From Bacillota bacterium (lineage in GTDB: Bacteria > Bacillota > Clostridia > Christensenellales > SZUA-584), in assembly GCA_023397655.1 (NCBI GenBank), contig JAEWTW010000010.1:62001-126000 (forward strand): DNA of 64,000 bases, given 5' to 3'. A program made the position numbers and the translations under genes. A model generated the notes under the pieces. That model was not told where the DNA came from. It saw only the letters and a program-made list of their open reading frames with translations, and did no database searches. Shown here piece by piece: positions 54,759 through 62,782 of this stretch; position 1 is the first letter of the stretch, and every line of letters starts with the position of its first letter.

Positions 54759-54814
54759 AATTTCTTTTGAAAACGATAGACTGTATGACGCCTCTATAAA
54801 AAGTTTAGAAAAAT

Positions 54815-54869
54815 ACTAAAAAAACTCACAAATCATAACAAAGACTGCACGGGCCGCTTTTTATATACT
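54815..54869 (+). promoter_or_regulatory. AAAGAC-type promoter of second transporter operon
   Basis: A-rich box from about 54815, AAAGAC (54840-54845), 18 bp, TATACT (54864-54869). Drives the operon 54907-60312. Confidence 0.65.
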
Positions 54870-54906
54870 GAACCTACCGAGAGACCAAAAAGCAGAGGGG
54901 ATTTGT

Positions 54907-56406
54907 ATGGATTACATATTGGAAATGAAAGACATCAGCAAAAATTTCCCCGGCGTCAAGGCATTGGACAATGTCCAGTTCAATTTAAAAGCCGGGGAAG
55001 TCCATGTGCTGATGGGTGAAAACGGAGCCGGAAAATCCACACTTATGAAGATATTAGGCGGGCTATATCATCCTGACAGCGGTGAAATTTGGATTAACGG
55101 CAAGAATACGCGGATTCATTCCCCATACGAAGCCCTTGAGCATGGCATTGCGATGATTTATCAGGAATTGAATTCCATTCCGGATATGACGATTGCAGAG
55201 AATATATTCATTGGGCGCGAACCGTCGCTTTTTAAACTGGGACTCCTGAACAAAAAGAAGATGAACGAGGATACCGTTAAATTGTTCCCCTATCTGGGTC
55301 TGCATTTTAACCCCAAAAAAAGAATGGGGGACTTAAGTGTTGCCGAACGCCAGATGATCGAAATTACAAAGGCCATTTCGTTCAAATCTAACATTGTGAT
55401 TATGGACGAACCGACCTCCGCTATCACCGATAAAGAAGTCGACAAGCTTTTTGAGGTCATACAAAAGCTCAAATCCGACGGCGTTGGGATCATATACATT
55501 TCACATAAAATGGAAGAGATATTCAGAATCGCAGACCGGGTCACCGTATTGCGCGACGGGTTGTATGTGGACACTAAGCCGGCTTCTGAGTTGAATACGA
55601 GCAAGCTGATAACCATGATGGTGGGCCGGGAGATAAAAGACCAGTTTCCAAAGCTGCCGGCCGAAATCGGCGACGTTGTTTTGTCGGTCAGGAACCTGAC
55701 CAAGAAGGGTGAGTTTGACAACATCAGCTTTGATTTACGCGCAGGAGAGATTCTTGGCTTTGCGGGACTCATGGGCGCGGGACGAACGGAGCTGGTTGAA
55801 ACCATATTTGGCATCCGCAAACCCGACAGCGGCGAGATATTTATCAATGATGAGAAAGTCAACATCAAAAGGCCCAAGGATGCGATAAAGAACAAAATAG
55901 CGATCATTTCGGAAGACAGAAAAGGCTGCGGTCTTAACTTAAAAGGCACGGTAAAAAACAATATATCGATTGTTACGTTGAAGAACTATTGCAAGGCCGG
56001 CGTACTCCACAAAAAAAGCGAGAAAGATGCCGTGGACAGTTCAATCCGCCAGCTGTCGATAAAGACGCCTAGCCGCGAGCAGATAGTGGATTACTTGAGC
56101 GGCGGCAACCAGCAGAAGGTTGTTGTGGCGAAATGGATTCTGGCCGATGCGAAAATATTCATTTTGGATGAACCTACCCGAGGAATTGATGTGGGTGCAA
56201 AGTCAGAAATACACACGCTTTTGAGCACACTCGCGCAAAACGGCAAGGCGGTCATCATGGTTTCCTCTGAACTTCCCGAGATTTTGGGCATGTGTGACAG
56301 GGTTATCGTGATGCATGAGGGGAAGGCCACCGGCGAGCTGAGCCGCGACGAGATGGATCAGGAAAAAATCATGAAATATGCAACGGGACATAAGGAGGTC
56401 ATCTAA
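54907..56406 (+). CDS. Ribose-type ABC transporter ATPase 2 (two domains)
   Basis: 499 residues; ATG 54907 after AGAGGGGA. N-terminal half: GENGAGKS, LSVAERQMIEIT, IVIMDEPTSAI, YISHKM. C-terminal half: GLMGAGRTEL, LSGGNQQKVVVAKW, IFILDEPTRGIDVG. Paralog of the ATPase at 36193. It powers the importer made with the permease directly downstream and the binding protein at 59284. Confidence 0.93.
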   Translation: MDYILEMKDISKNFPGVKALDNVQFNLKAGEVHVLMGENGAGKSTLMKILGGLYHPDSGEIWINGKNTRIHSPYEALEHGIAMIYQELNSIPDMTIAENIFIGREPSLFKLGLLNKKKMNEDTVKLFPYLGLHFNPKKRMGDLSVAERQMIEITKAISFKSNIVIMDEPTSAITDKEVDKLFEVIQKLKSDGVGIIYISHKMEEIFRIADRVTVLRDGLYVDTKPASELNTSKLITMMVGREIKDQFPKLPAEIGDVVLSVRNLTKKGEFDNISFDLRAGEILGFAGLMGAGRTELVETIFGIRKPDSGEIFINDEKVNIKRPKDAIKNKIAIISEDRKGCGLNLKGTVKNNISIVTLKNYCKAGVLHKKSEKDAVDSSIRQLSIKTPSREQIVDYLSGGNQQKVVVAKWILADAKIFILDEPTRGIDVGAKSEIHTLLSTLAQNGKAVIMVSSELPEILGMCDRVIVMHEGKATGELSRDEMDQEKIMKYATGHKEVI

Positions 56407-57465
56407 ATGAAAACACAAGCCAATAATCAGCGCGTTGCGCTCAATTTATCCGGCATTATCAGAACCGTTTTTTCCAAATACGCCATCTATTTCGCTTTTG
56501 TTGTGCTGTGTATAATCCTGGCGTTTATTTCCCCCAATTTCTTCACGATTTCAAACGCAACGAACGTATTAAAACAGGCCACGATTTTGGGCATCATTGC
56601 GATGGGCATGACGGTGGTGCTCATATCCGGCGGTATTGATCTGTCCTCCGGGTCGGTCATTGCACTGACCGGCGTGATCAGCGCGATATTTGCGGCGCCG
56701 GGCGGCATCAGTCAGGCTTTCAGCGGGTTTTTCCATGACCAGGCCGGCACTGAAGAATTGCTGGAATCGTCATCGTCGCTCCCGTTGATTGTCCCGATTC
56801 TGGCCGCGCTTTTGGTGGGGCTGCTGACAGGCGTGTTCAACGGGGTGATTACCGCAAAGGGGAAAGTGCCTCCGTTCATTGTGACACTGGGCATGATGAC
56901 GATTGCGCGGGGGGCGGCGCTTTTGGCGGCTGACGGCGGCACGGTTCCGTATGTGACGGACGAATATAAAGTCATCGGCGGTGGCTCGTTTCTGGGAGTG
57001 CCCATTCTTATCTACATATTTGTACTTATTTTCTTCATAACAGCATTCCTGCTTTACAAGACCCGCTTCGGTAGGCATGTATACGCAATCGGCGGCAACG
57101 AAACGGCGGCGCATGTATCCGGCGTACACATCGATAAGGTCAAAATACTGGTCTATATGCTGGCCGGCACATTGTCAGGGCTTTCGGGGCTGCTGCTTGC
57201 GTCCCGTATTGCATGCGGATCACCCGTTTCGGGCCAGGGCTATGAGCTGGACGCAATCGCCGCCTGTGTCATCGGCGGCACCAGCCTGAGCGGCGGAGTC
57301 GGGAAGCTGCTGGGCACGGTGATCGGTGTGTTGTTTATCGGCGTCATGAGCAACGGCCTTGATATGATGAATGTCAGTTCATATTACCAGCAGATTACCA
57401 AAGGCGTCATTATCATACTGGCAGTGCTTTATGATGCGCGCAGCAAGAATAAAAGGAACGGCTAG
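56407..57465 (+). CDS. Ribose-type ABC transporter permease 2
   Basis: 352 residues; ATG 56407, AAGGAGGTCA within the end of the ATPase gene. RbsC family: motif LISGGIDLSSGSVIALTG and GGTSLSGGVGKLLGTVIG. An extra loop of about 30 residues with GTEELLESSSSLP (around residue 115) is not in permease 1. Membrane channel of importer 2. Confidence 0.92.
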   Translation: MKTQANNQRVALNLSGIIRTVFSKYAIYFAFVVLCIILAFISPNFFTISNATNVLKQATILGIIAMGMTVVLISGGIDLSSGSVIALTGVISAIFAAPGGISQAFSGFFHDQAGTEELLESSSSLPLIVPILAALLVGLLTGVFNGVITAKGKVPPFIVTLGMMTIARGAALLAADGGTVPYVTDEYKVIGGGSFLGVPILIYIFVLIFFITAFLLYKTRFGRHVYAIGGNETAAHVSGVHIDKVKILVYMLAGTLSGLSGLLLASRIACGSPVSGQGYELDAIAACVIGGTSLSGGVGKLLGTVIGVLFIGVMSNGLDMMNVSSYYQQITKGVIIILAVLYDARSKNKRNG

Positions 57466-57508
57466 GCACGAAAAGACATCCGCTAACACAAAGAAGGAGG
57501 GTTTGCAC

Positions 57509-57976
57509 TTGAAAAAAGGGAGAATTCTGCACAAAGACCTTAACGAACTCATTGACAGCGCAGCGCACGGCGACCTCATCATCGTCAGCGACGCCGGGCT
57601 GGCCATCCCAAAGGGGACCCAAAGGATCGAGCTGGCGATCGAGCGTGATTTCCCCGACATTGTCACGATTCTGAAGCTGCTCAATGAGGAACTCATTGTT
57701 GAGAAGGTCGGCATCACTGAGGAATGCAGGGAGAATAATGCGCCGCATTACAACGACGTCGTCAATGTATACAAAGATATGCCCGTCATGATGGAGACGA
57801 TAACTCATTCTGAGCTTATTACGGACCTAGTTTACAGAGCCAAGGCTGTTATAAGGACTGGCTCCTTTACCCCCTATGGCAATGTCGTGATCTATCCGGG
57901 CATCGATGCGCCGAAGTGGTTTGAACGTGACGGTGTAAAGGTTCCGCCGTTTTACCAAAACCGTGTGAAAAAGTAA
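57509..57976 (+). CDS. RbsD/FucU-like sugar mutarotase
   Basis: 155 residues. TTG 57509 is the likely start: AAGGAGGG lies 9 nt before and the protein then begins MKKGRILHKDLNELI. Matches RbsD: HGDLIIVSDAGLAIPKG contains the catalytic His and Asp; a later His in ITHSELI; the end RTGSFTPYGNVVIYPG keeps the Tyr and Asn of the active site, though the usual Glu after RTG is Ser. It interconverts pyranose and furanose or beta and alpha forms of the imported sugar. Sits between permease 2 and dehydrogenase 2. Confidence 0.88.
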   Translation: MKKGRILHKDLNELIDSAAHGDLIIVSDAGLAIPKGTQRIELAIERDFPDIVTILKLLNEELIVEKVGITEECRENNAPHYNDVVNVYKDMPVMMETITHSELITDLVYRAKAVIRTGSFTPYGNVVIYPGIDAPKWFERDGVKVPPFYQNRVKK

Positions 57977-58013
57977 CGAAAGAGTATCGTCAATACTGAT
58001 AAGGAGAGAGGGT

Positions 58014-59189
58014 ATGAAGAACTTTGCATTTTACAACCCGACACGAGTGTTTTTCGGCGCGGGTGAGATGAACAGACTGGGAAAAGAGGCGGCTAAATAC
58101 GGCAAGAAAGCGCTGTTGGTTAAGACGGAAGGACCTTTGGAGAAGATGGGTGTTTATGCCCGCGCAATAAAACTGATGGAAGATGAGGGCATGACCGTTG
58201 TTCCGCTGAACGGTGTTACATCCAATCCCAAGCTGAGTAAAATCGAAGAAGGTATCAAAATCTGCAAAGAGGAAGGCGTTGATATCGTCATCGCGGTGGG
58301 CGGCGGCAGCGGAATTGACAGCGCAAAGGCAATCGCTTACGGCGCGCTGGACGATGGGGACCTGTGGGATTTCTTTACCCTGAAACGCGTTGCAACAAAA
58401 AGCCTGCCCATCGGCGCCGTATCAACGATAGCCGCGACCGGCTCGGAAATGAACGTGAACTGCGTGGTGACGAACGACCGCGATCCGGACATGAAGAACT
58501 GGCGCAAATGGTCCACCCATTTTGAACATTCGTTCCCTCAATTCGCCATACTGGACCCGCAGCTCCATGTGTCGGTGCCCAAATATCTGACCGCGGCTGG
58601 CATGGCGGATACTATTTCTCACGTTCTGGAGGGTTATTTCGACGGAGAGGAAGACACTCCGTTGCAGGACAGGCTGGGCGAGGGCGTGATACAAACGGTT
58701 ATTGAGAACGACGGCGTATTGGACGACCCCGCCAACATATCGTATCGCGCAAACTTAAGCTGGGCTGCAACCTTGGCGCTGAACGGCCTGCACGATGCCG
58801 GACGCGGCGCAAAGGCATATGACGCGCACACCATCGAGCATGAACTCGGCGCGAAAACGGACTGCACGCACGGCGCCGGGCTTGCCGTATGCCACACGGC
58901 CTGGCTGTATCATTTGAATTCGCTTAACCCGAAAAAATTCGTGCAATTCGCCGAGCGCGTTTTCGGAATCAAAAAAGAAGCCGGCATGACGGATGAAGAA
59001 GTCGGCAAGCTGGGCATTGACGCTTTAAAAGCCAGATTTAAAAGCTGGGGGATGCCTTTGACGCTCAAGGAATTGGGCGTTAAGAGAGAAGACATTCCAA
59101 AGCTTGCTCTGGATATGACCCAGAACCCGGAAGGAGTTCTGCTGAAGCAGGACATATTGATCGATGTTCTTGAGAGCTGCTACGAGTAG
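58014..59189 (+). CDS. Iron-containing alcohol dehydrogenase 2
   Basis: 391 residues; ATG 58014 after GGAGAGAGGG. Near-paralog of the enzyme at 38757: FAFYNPTRVFFGAGE start, VGGGSGIDSAKAIA, ligands in MADTISHVLE and HTIEHELGAKTDCTHGAGLA. Group III, BDH/YqhD-like, NAD(P)-dependent. Each of the two importer operons has one copy, which suggests two related substrates or a duplicated operon. Confidence 0.92.
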   Translation: MKNFAFYNPTRVFFGAGEMNRLGKEAAKYGKKALLVKTEGPLEKMGVYARAIKLMEDEGMTVVPLNGVTSNPKLSKIEEGIKICKEEGVDIVIAVGGGSGIDSAKAIAYGALDDGDLWDFFTLKRVATKSLPIGAVSTIAATGSEMNVNCVVTNDRDPDMKNWRKWSTHFEHSFPQFAILDPQLHVSVPKYLTAAGMADTISHVLEGYFDGEEDTPLQDRLGEGVIQTVIENDGVLDDPANISYRANLSWAATLALNGLHDAGRGAKAYDAHTIEHELGAKTDCTHGAGLAVCHTAWLYHLNSLNPKKFVQFAERVFGIKKEAGMTDEEVGKLGIDALKARFKSWGMPLTLKELGVKREDIPKLALDMTQNPEGVLLKQDILIDVLESCYE

Positions 59190-59283
59190 ACAGAAATGTT
59201 TGAAAGCCTTTGGCTGGACAACACTCTAACCGGTGGGGCGTTTAAGGCAGGCTTCAAAAATAAGAAGGAGGATAAATAATACA

Positions 59284-60312
59284 ATGAGGAAAACCACAAT
59301 ACTCACGTTTGTGCTGGTGATAGCGATGGTTGTTGCCATGTTTGCCGGCTGTACGGCAGCCCCGGCTGAAAAGCCTGCGGCGGCCAGTGAAAGTACGGTT
59401 GCAGCCCCGGTGTCAGAGGAACCGGCTGCAAACGATGCCGAGTCCAGCGAGCCTGCGAAAAAGATCAAGATCGGCGTCTCCATGCAGGGTCTGGATGCTC
59501 CATATGTCGTATCCGTTAAAAAGCATGTGGAAGCTGCCGTTGCAGCTGCCGGCCCCAATGTGGAAGCCATCATTCTGGATGGCCAGGCGAATGCAGAAAA
59601 ACAGGTCAGCCAGGTTGAGAACTTCATAGCGCAGAAGGTTGACGCCATCATCCTGAACCCCATTGCTTATGACGGATGCGCGCCTGCTGTGGAAGCGGCC
59701 AACAAAGCCGGCATACCGATACTCACACTCATCACGCGCGTGCAGAACCAGGAACTGACAGCGACGCATTCCGGCTCCGACCACAAAGAATCGGGCATTA
59801 TTGAAGCGGAAGCGGTGGCTGAATTCCTGGGCGGCAAAGGCAACATCGTTGTCATAGAAGGCGTAATGGGCATAGATGCACAGATTCAGAGAATGGAAGG
59901 CTATAACGAAGTGCTCGCCAAATACCCGGAGATCAAGATTGTTGCTCAGAACACGGCTGCATGGCAGAGAGATCAAGCACTCGATCTGGTTGAGAACTGG
60001 CTGCAGTCCGGCAAGCAGTTTGATGTGGTGCTGGCGCAGAACGACAACATGGCTATGGGCGCATTGAAGGCGATTGAAGACAGCGGCCTTGCCGATAAAA
60101 TCAAAGTATTTGGTATTGACGGCGACAACGATGCGCTCCAGGCCGTAAAAGATGGCAGGCTGTATGCAACGGTATTCCAAGATGCCAAGGGGCAGGCTGA
60201 AACTGCTGTTACAGCTGCGATCACGCTGGCTAACGGCGGAACGGTTGATAAAGAATACATCATCCCGTTCCAGTTAGTGAATATGGACAATGTGGACAGC
60301 TTCTTGAAATAG
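59284..60312 (+). CDS. Ribose-type sugar-binding lipoprotein, importer 2
   Basis: 342 residues. ATG 59284 with AAGGAGG 12 nt before (a long spacing). Lipobox FAGC (about Cys20), an Ala/Pro/Glu tether, then IGVSMQGLDAPYVVSVK, ILDGQANAEKQVSQVENF, DAIILNPIAYDGCAPA, SGSDHKESGIIEAEAV, EGVMGIDAQ, LAQNDNMAMGALKAIE, VFGIDGDNDALQAV. Receptor for importer 2, last gene of its operon. It is much closer to the sensing protein at 53677 than to the importer 1 protein at 34990. Confidence 0.9.
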   Translation: MRKTTILTFVLVIAMVVAMFAGCTAAPAEKPAAASESTVAAPVSEEPAANDAESSEPAKKIKIGVSMQGLDAPYVVSVKKHVEAAVAAAGPNVEAIILDGQANAEKQVSQVENFIAQKVDAIILNPIAYDGCAPAVEAANKAGIPILTLITRVQNQELTATHSGSDHKESGIIEAEAVAEFLGGKGNIVVIEGVMGIDAQIQRMEGYNEVLAKYPEIKIVAQNTAAWQRDQALDLVENWLQSGKQFDVVLAQNDNMAMGALKAIEDSGLADKIKVFGIDGDNDALQAVKDGRLYATVFQDAKGQAETAVTAAITLANGGTVDKEYIIPFQLVNMDNVDSFLK

Positions 60313-60341
60313 TGCTGAGATTGGTTAACTGTCAACGTATA

Positions 60342-60383
60342 TAAAGAATGGCCGGCATGCTTTTTATCGCTGGCCATTCTTTA
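60342..60383 (+). terminator. Stem-loop terminator after importer 2 operon
   Basis: Perfect 12-bp stem TAAAGAATGGCC (60342-60353) / GGCCATTCTTTA (60372-60383), 18-nt loop. No long T run, so termination is likely but not certain. Confidence 0.7.
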
Positions 60384-60422
60384 CTATAGGCGAAGACTCT
60401 TCTGTAAGCCCACAATCAGATA

Positions 60423-60536
60423 GAAGTGATGGGGCTGGGTGACCGTATTGTCATCGTGAAGGACAAATGCGCGCAGCAAATCGGTACACCGCAGATGTTG
60501 TGTTGTTTTAGATACGTTGCTGGAAAAGAATACTGA
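60423..60536 (+). pseudogene. MalK/UgpC-type ABC ATPase, internal remnant
   Basis: Open frame reading EVMGLGDRIVIVKDKCAQQI, then GTPQML, CCFRYVAGKEY and a stop. This matches the segment just after the H loop of MalK/UgpC/MsmX ATPases (EAM-x-x-x-DRI-V-x-x-G-x-x-QQ-x-GTP-x-x-LY ... FVAGFIG). Nothing before or after it belongs to the gene. The remainder has been lost, perhaps when sequence was inserted to the right. Confidence 0.6.
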
Positions 60537-61237
60537 AGGCCTTTCCCATCATAGGTTATTTGCCGGCATATCTGGTGGTAATTCAAGACATATATTTCGT
60601 TAAGCCCAACTGCCTGTTTAGCTCTTTTTCCGGATAATTACAGCCACTTTTCTGGTGAGACTGTCCATCATAGTTAGCTTAGTGGATATGTTATGACGAT
60701 ATTGGCTCAAAATAACGAACACAAAAAGTGCCATACGGTGAATGTGGCATTTGCCTATTAGTCGTACATATTGTTAGGACAGTCGGCCAAGCTAAATGCC
60801 CCAATTCGTAAGTGTGTCAGACATGTCGTACAGCGAAAAAGAATAGCCCTAACAGTCAAATGACGATGTATTTTCATCAAGCGGCATCGTCATTCTCTCT
60901 GAAACGAACTTTGACAGAAACAACGATAGCTCTGTATCATATGCGTACATATGTTGCCTGTGTGGGCGTATACAAACTGAATAGAGGTAAGTAAAGTACG
61001 TTAACTTGCGTGCCCGGGAGGGACAGCAACGCAAGCGGTTGCGCTATGAAATACCTTTCAGGTATGAGCGATACGAGTCGGCTTGGAAATGTTGACGGAA
61101 ATCAACATATTGCCATGATCACGCGCAAGGGAAAAACTAAACGATACTTCCAATATCCTTGAATATTTCGACCATATCACGAAAAGCCAGAAAGAAAAAG
61201 ACCAAACTGTGCTATAGCTTGGTCTCGACACAACAAC
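60537..61237. other. Non-coding stretch beside the transposon
   Basis: No gene recognised on either strand. It holds several dyads: AATGACGATG (60859-60868) / CATCGTCATT (60885-60894), perfect over 10 bp; ATGTTGA (61089-61095) / TCAACAT (61102-61108). It may contain the transposon's target site or older mobile debris. Confidence 0.5.
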
Positions 61238-61244
61238 TGTCGCA

Positions 61245-61386
61245 AGAACCATAAAATAGCCGTAAAATGGAACCATAAACCTGCCAAATGGCCTAATTCT
61301 AACGAATTTTCGTGCATCTGAAATGCTGATATGGAACCATATCTTTGCCCTGAAAACATTATGGAAGCATAAGTATGCCGTGAGTA
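61245..61386 (+). repeat. Four TnsB-type end repeats
   Basis: About 24-bp direct repeats starting at 61245, 61269, 61333 and 61363. Consensus GGAACCATAA-N3-TGCC with A-rich tail: AGAACCATAAAATAGCC, GGAACCATAAACCTGCC, GGAACCATATCTTTGCC, GGAAGCATAAGTATGCC. Several spaced copies at one edge are typical of Tn7-like transposon ends. Confidence 0.75.
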
Positions 61387-61514
61387 GTTGAGAGCCAAAC
61401 CTTATCTCTTAATGTATAATAAAATGGATTTTTTATGGCATTACTAATGAGATTCATGCTAGTAAAATAGCCTAACCTTTAGATCAAAATACTCTAAGTT
61501 CGCATTTCCTTAAC

Positions 61515-62777
61515 TTAGATTAAGTCCTTCCCTGTGTAACCTAACTCCTGCATAGTAATTTTCCAAATATTACAATAACGTTGGGATGTAATACCATCTT
61601 TTTTGAGCTCACAGGATACCCTGTAAGCATTAGGAAATATTCCTCTTTCGCCTAAAGAAATCGTCATTTCTCGAATTCTAGTTTCCCTTTCTTTAGCCAT
61701 TTCTTCTTTTTGTTTTATATTTTTCTTTACAAGCAAATCATACTCTTTTGGAAAATGTCTTTTTATCGTATTACGCTCTACTCCAAATTTCTTTATTATT
61801 TTATAAATGGATACCAATTCAGTTGATTCTAAAGCTTCTTTTAAAGCTTGCTGCAATTGATTAAAATTTACCTTAGGTTTTCTTAGGTCAGGAACTTCAT
61901 TGCTGCTATATAAATTAATACTATCTCTATTAATTTCTTCAAAAAAGAGTTGGCTAATAGACAGTCCAAGTTTGTAACTTAATAATAGAACCGAGGATAA
62001 TGTTGGCTTTTTGCTTTTTAAGGCCCAGTCTACAATTGAGCTTTGGGATACTGCAATTTCTTTTCCTAGTTTTTTTTGAGTTGTTCCAGTAGTTTTTAGT
62101 ATCTCAAGAATGTTTTTTCTCAAACAAGATTCAGACAACAGATTTATCTTAGGTATGTTCGACAAAATGCTACCGATGTTATTAAAGGTCCAAATATCCC
62201 AATTATTTAATTCGTTATATGAATTACCATCATCGATCCTCAACCAATACTTGCAGTGAGAACAATAACCGACTCTTCCTAATGGTTCATAGGGTTTGAA
62301 TTGCTTATTGCATTGAGGGCACAAATGATGTAGTTTAATACCATGTTTACCACAGGTTACCACATCTCTAAAAGACCAAATCACTTGTTCATAAACAGGT
62401 TCATTATTTTTCCTGCTTTCCTCAAAACAAAGCGGACACCAAGCAGCATGATTGCGTAAAAGATACCTTTGGTTAATATACCCGCTTAAGTTTGTTAATG
62501 AAATATTATGAATATTGTGATTGTTTGTTTTTATTTCAAGTACTCGTATAAGATCTTTTACTACATCTGATGATATAGAAAGTAGAAGCTTATTGCGATA
62601 TGATAAAACAGCATTAAGTTGATAATCCCTTGTCTCGGGAAAAATCTCATTCTTTAATAGTACTCCTGGGAAAACAGAATGGGCTTCTGCCAACCTTTTT
62701 ACGTAACTTGGCAGACTCTCAACATATGGAGTCCCTACCCCTATGGGTTCAATATTAAACAACTGGCTTACTTCCAT
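61515..62777 (-). CDS. tniQ: TniQ/TnsD-like target-selection protein
   Basis: 420 residues on the minus strand; GGAGGT precedes the ATG at 62777 and lies in the end of tnsC, with a 5-bp gap. The N-terminal part is TniQ-like (ESLPSYVKRLAEAH). Zinc-binding Cys/His pattern: CPLC (114, 117), Cys142 and His145, a His pair at 150-151, CPQC (153, 156) and CSHC (172, 175). An XRE-like HTH about 235-275 (TTQKKLGKEIAVSQSSIVDW) and a second, C-terminal helix-turn-helix region from about 320. The length and extra HTH fit a TnsD-type protein that binds a fixed DNA site rather than the short TniQ of CRISPR-associated transposons. Last transposition gene before the end repeats. Confidence 0.85.
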   Translation of the reverse strand: MEVSQLFNIEPIGVGTPYVESLPSYVKRLAEAHSVFPGVLLKNEIFPETRDYQLNAVLSYRNKLLLSISSDVVKDLIRVLEIKTNNHNIHNISLTNLSGYINQRYLLRNHAAWCPLCFEESRKNNEPVYEQVIWSFRDVVTCGKHGIKLHHLCPQCNKQFKPYEPLGRVGYCSHCKYWLRIDDGNSYNELNNWDIWTFNNIGSILSNIPKINLLSESCLRKNILEILKTTGTTQKKLGKEIAVSQSSIVDWALKSKKPTLSSVLLLSYKLGLSISQLFFEEINRDSINLYSSNEVPDLRKPKVNFNQLQQALKEALESTELVSIYKIIKKFGVERNTIKRHFPKEYDLLVKKNIKQKEEMAKERETRIREMTISLGERGIFPNAYRVSCELKKDGITSQRYCNIWKITMQELGYTGKDLI

Positions 62778-62782
62778 TATGC

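Noticed and set aside
60961..60968. TGTGGGCG, identical to the start of Tn7 ends
   Set aside because: No TnsB-type repeats follow it, while clear repeats lie beside 61238; probably chance.
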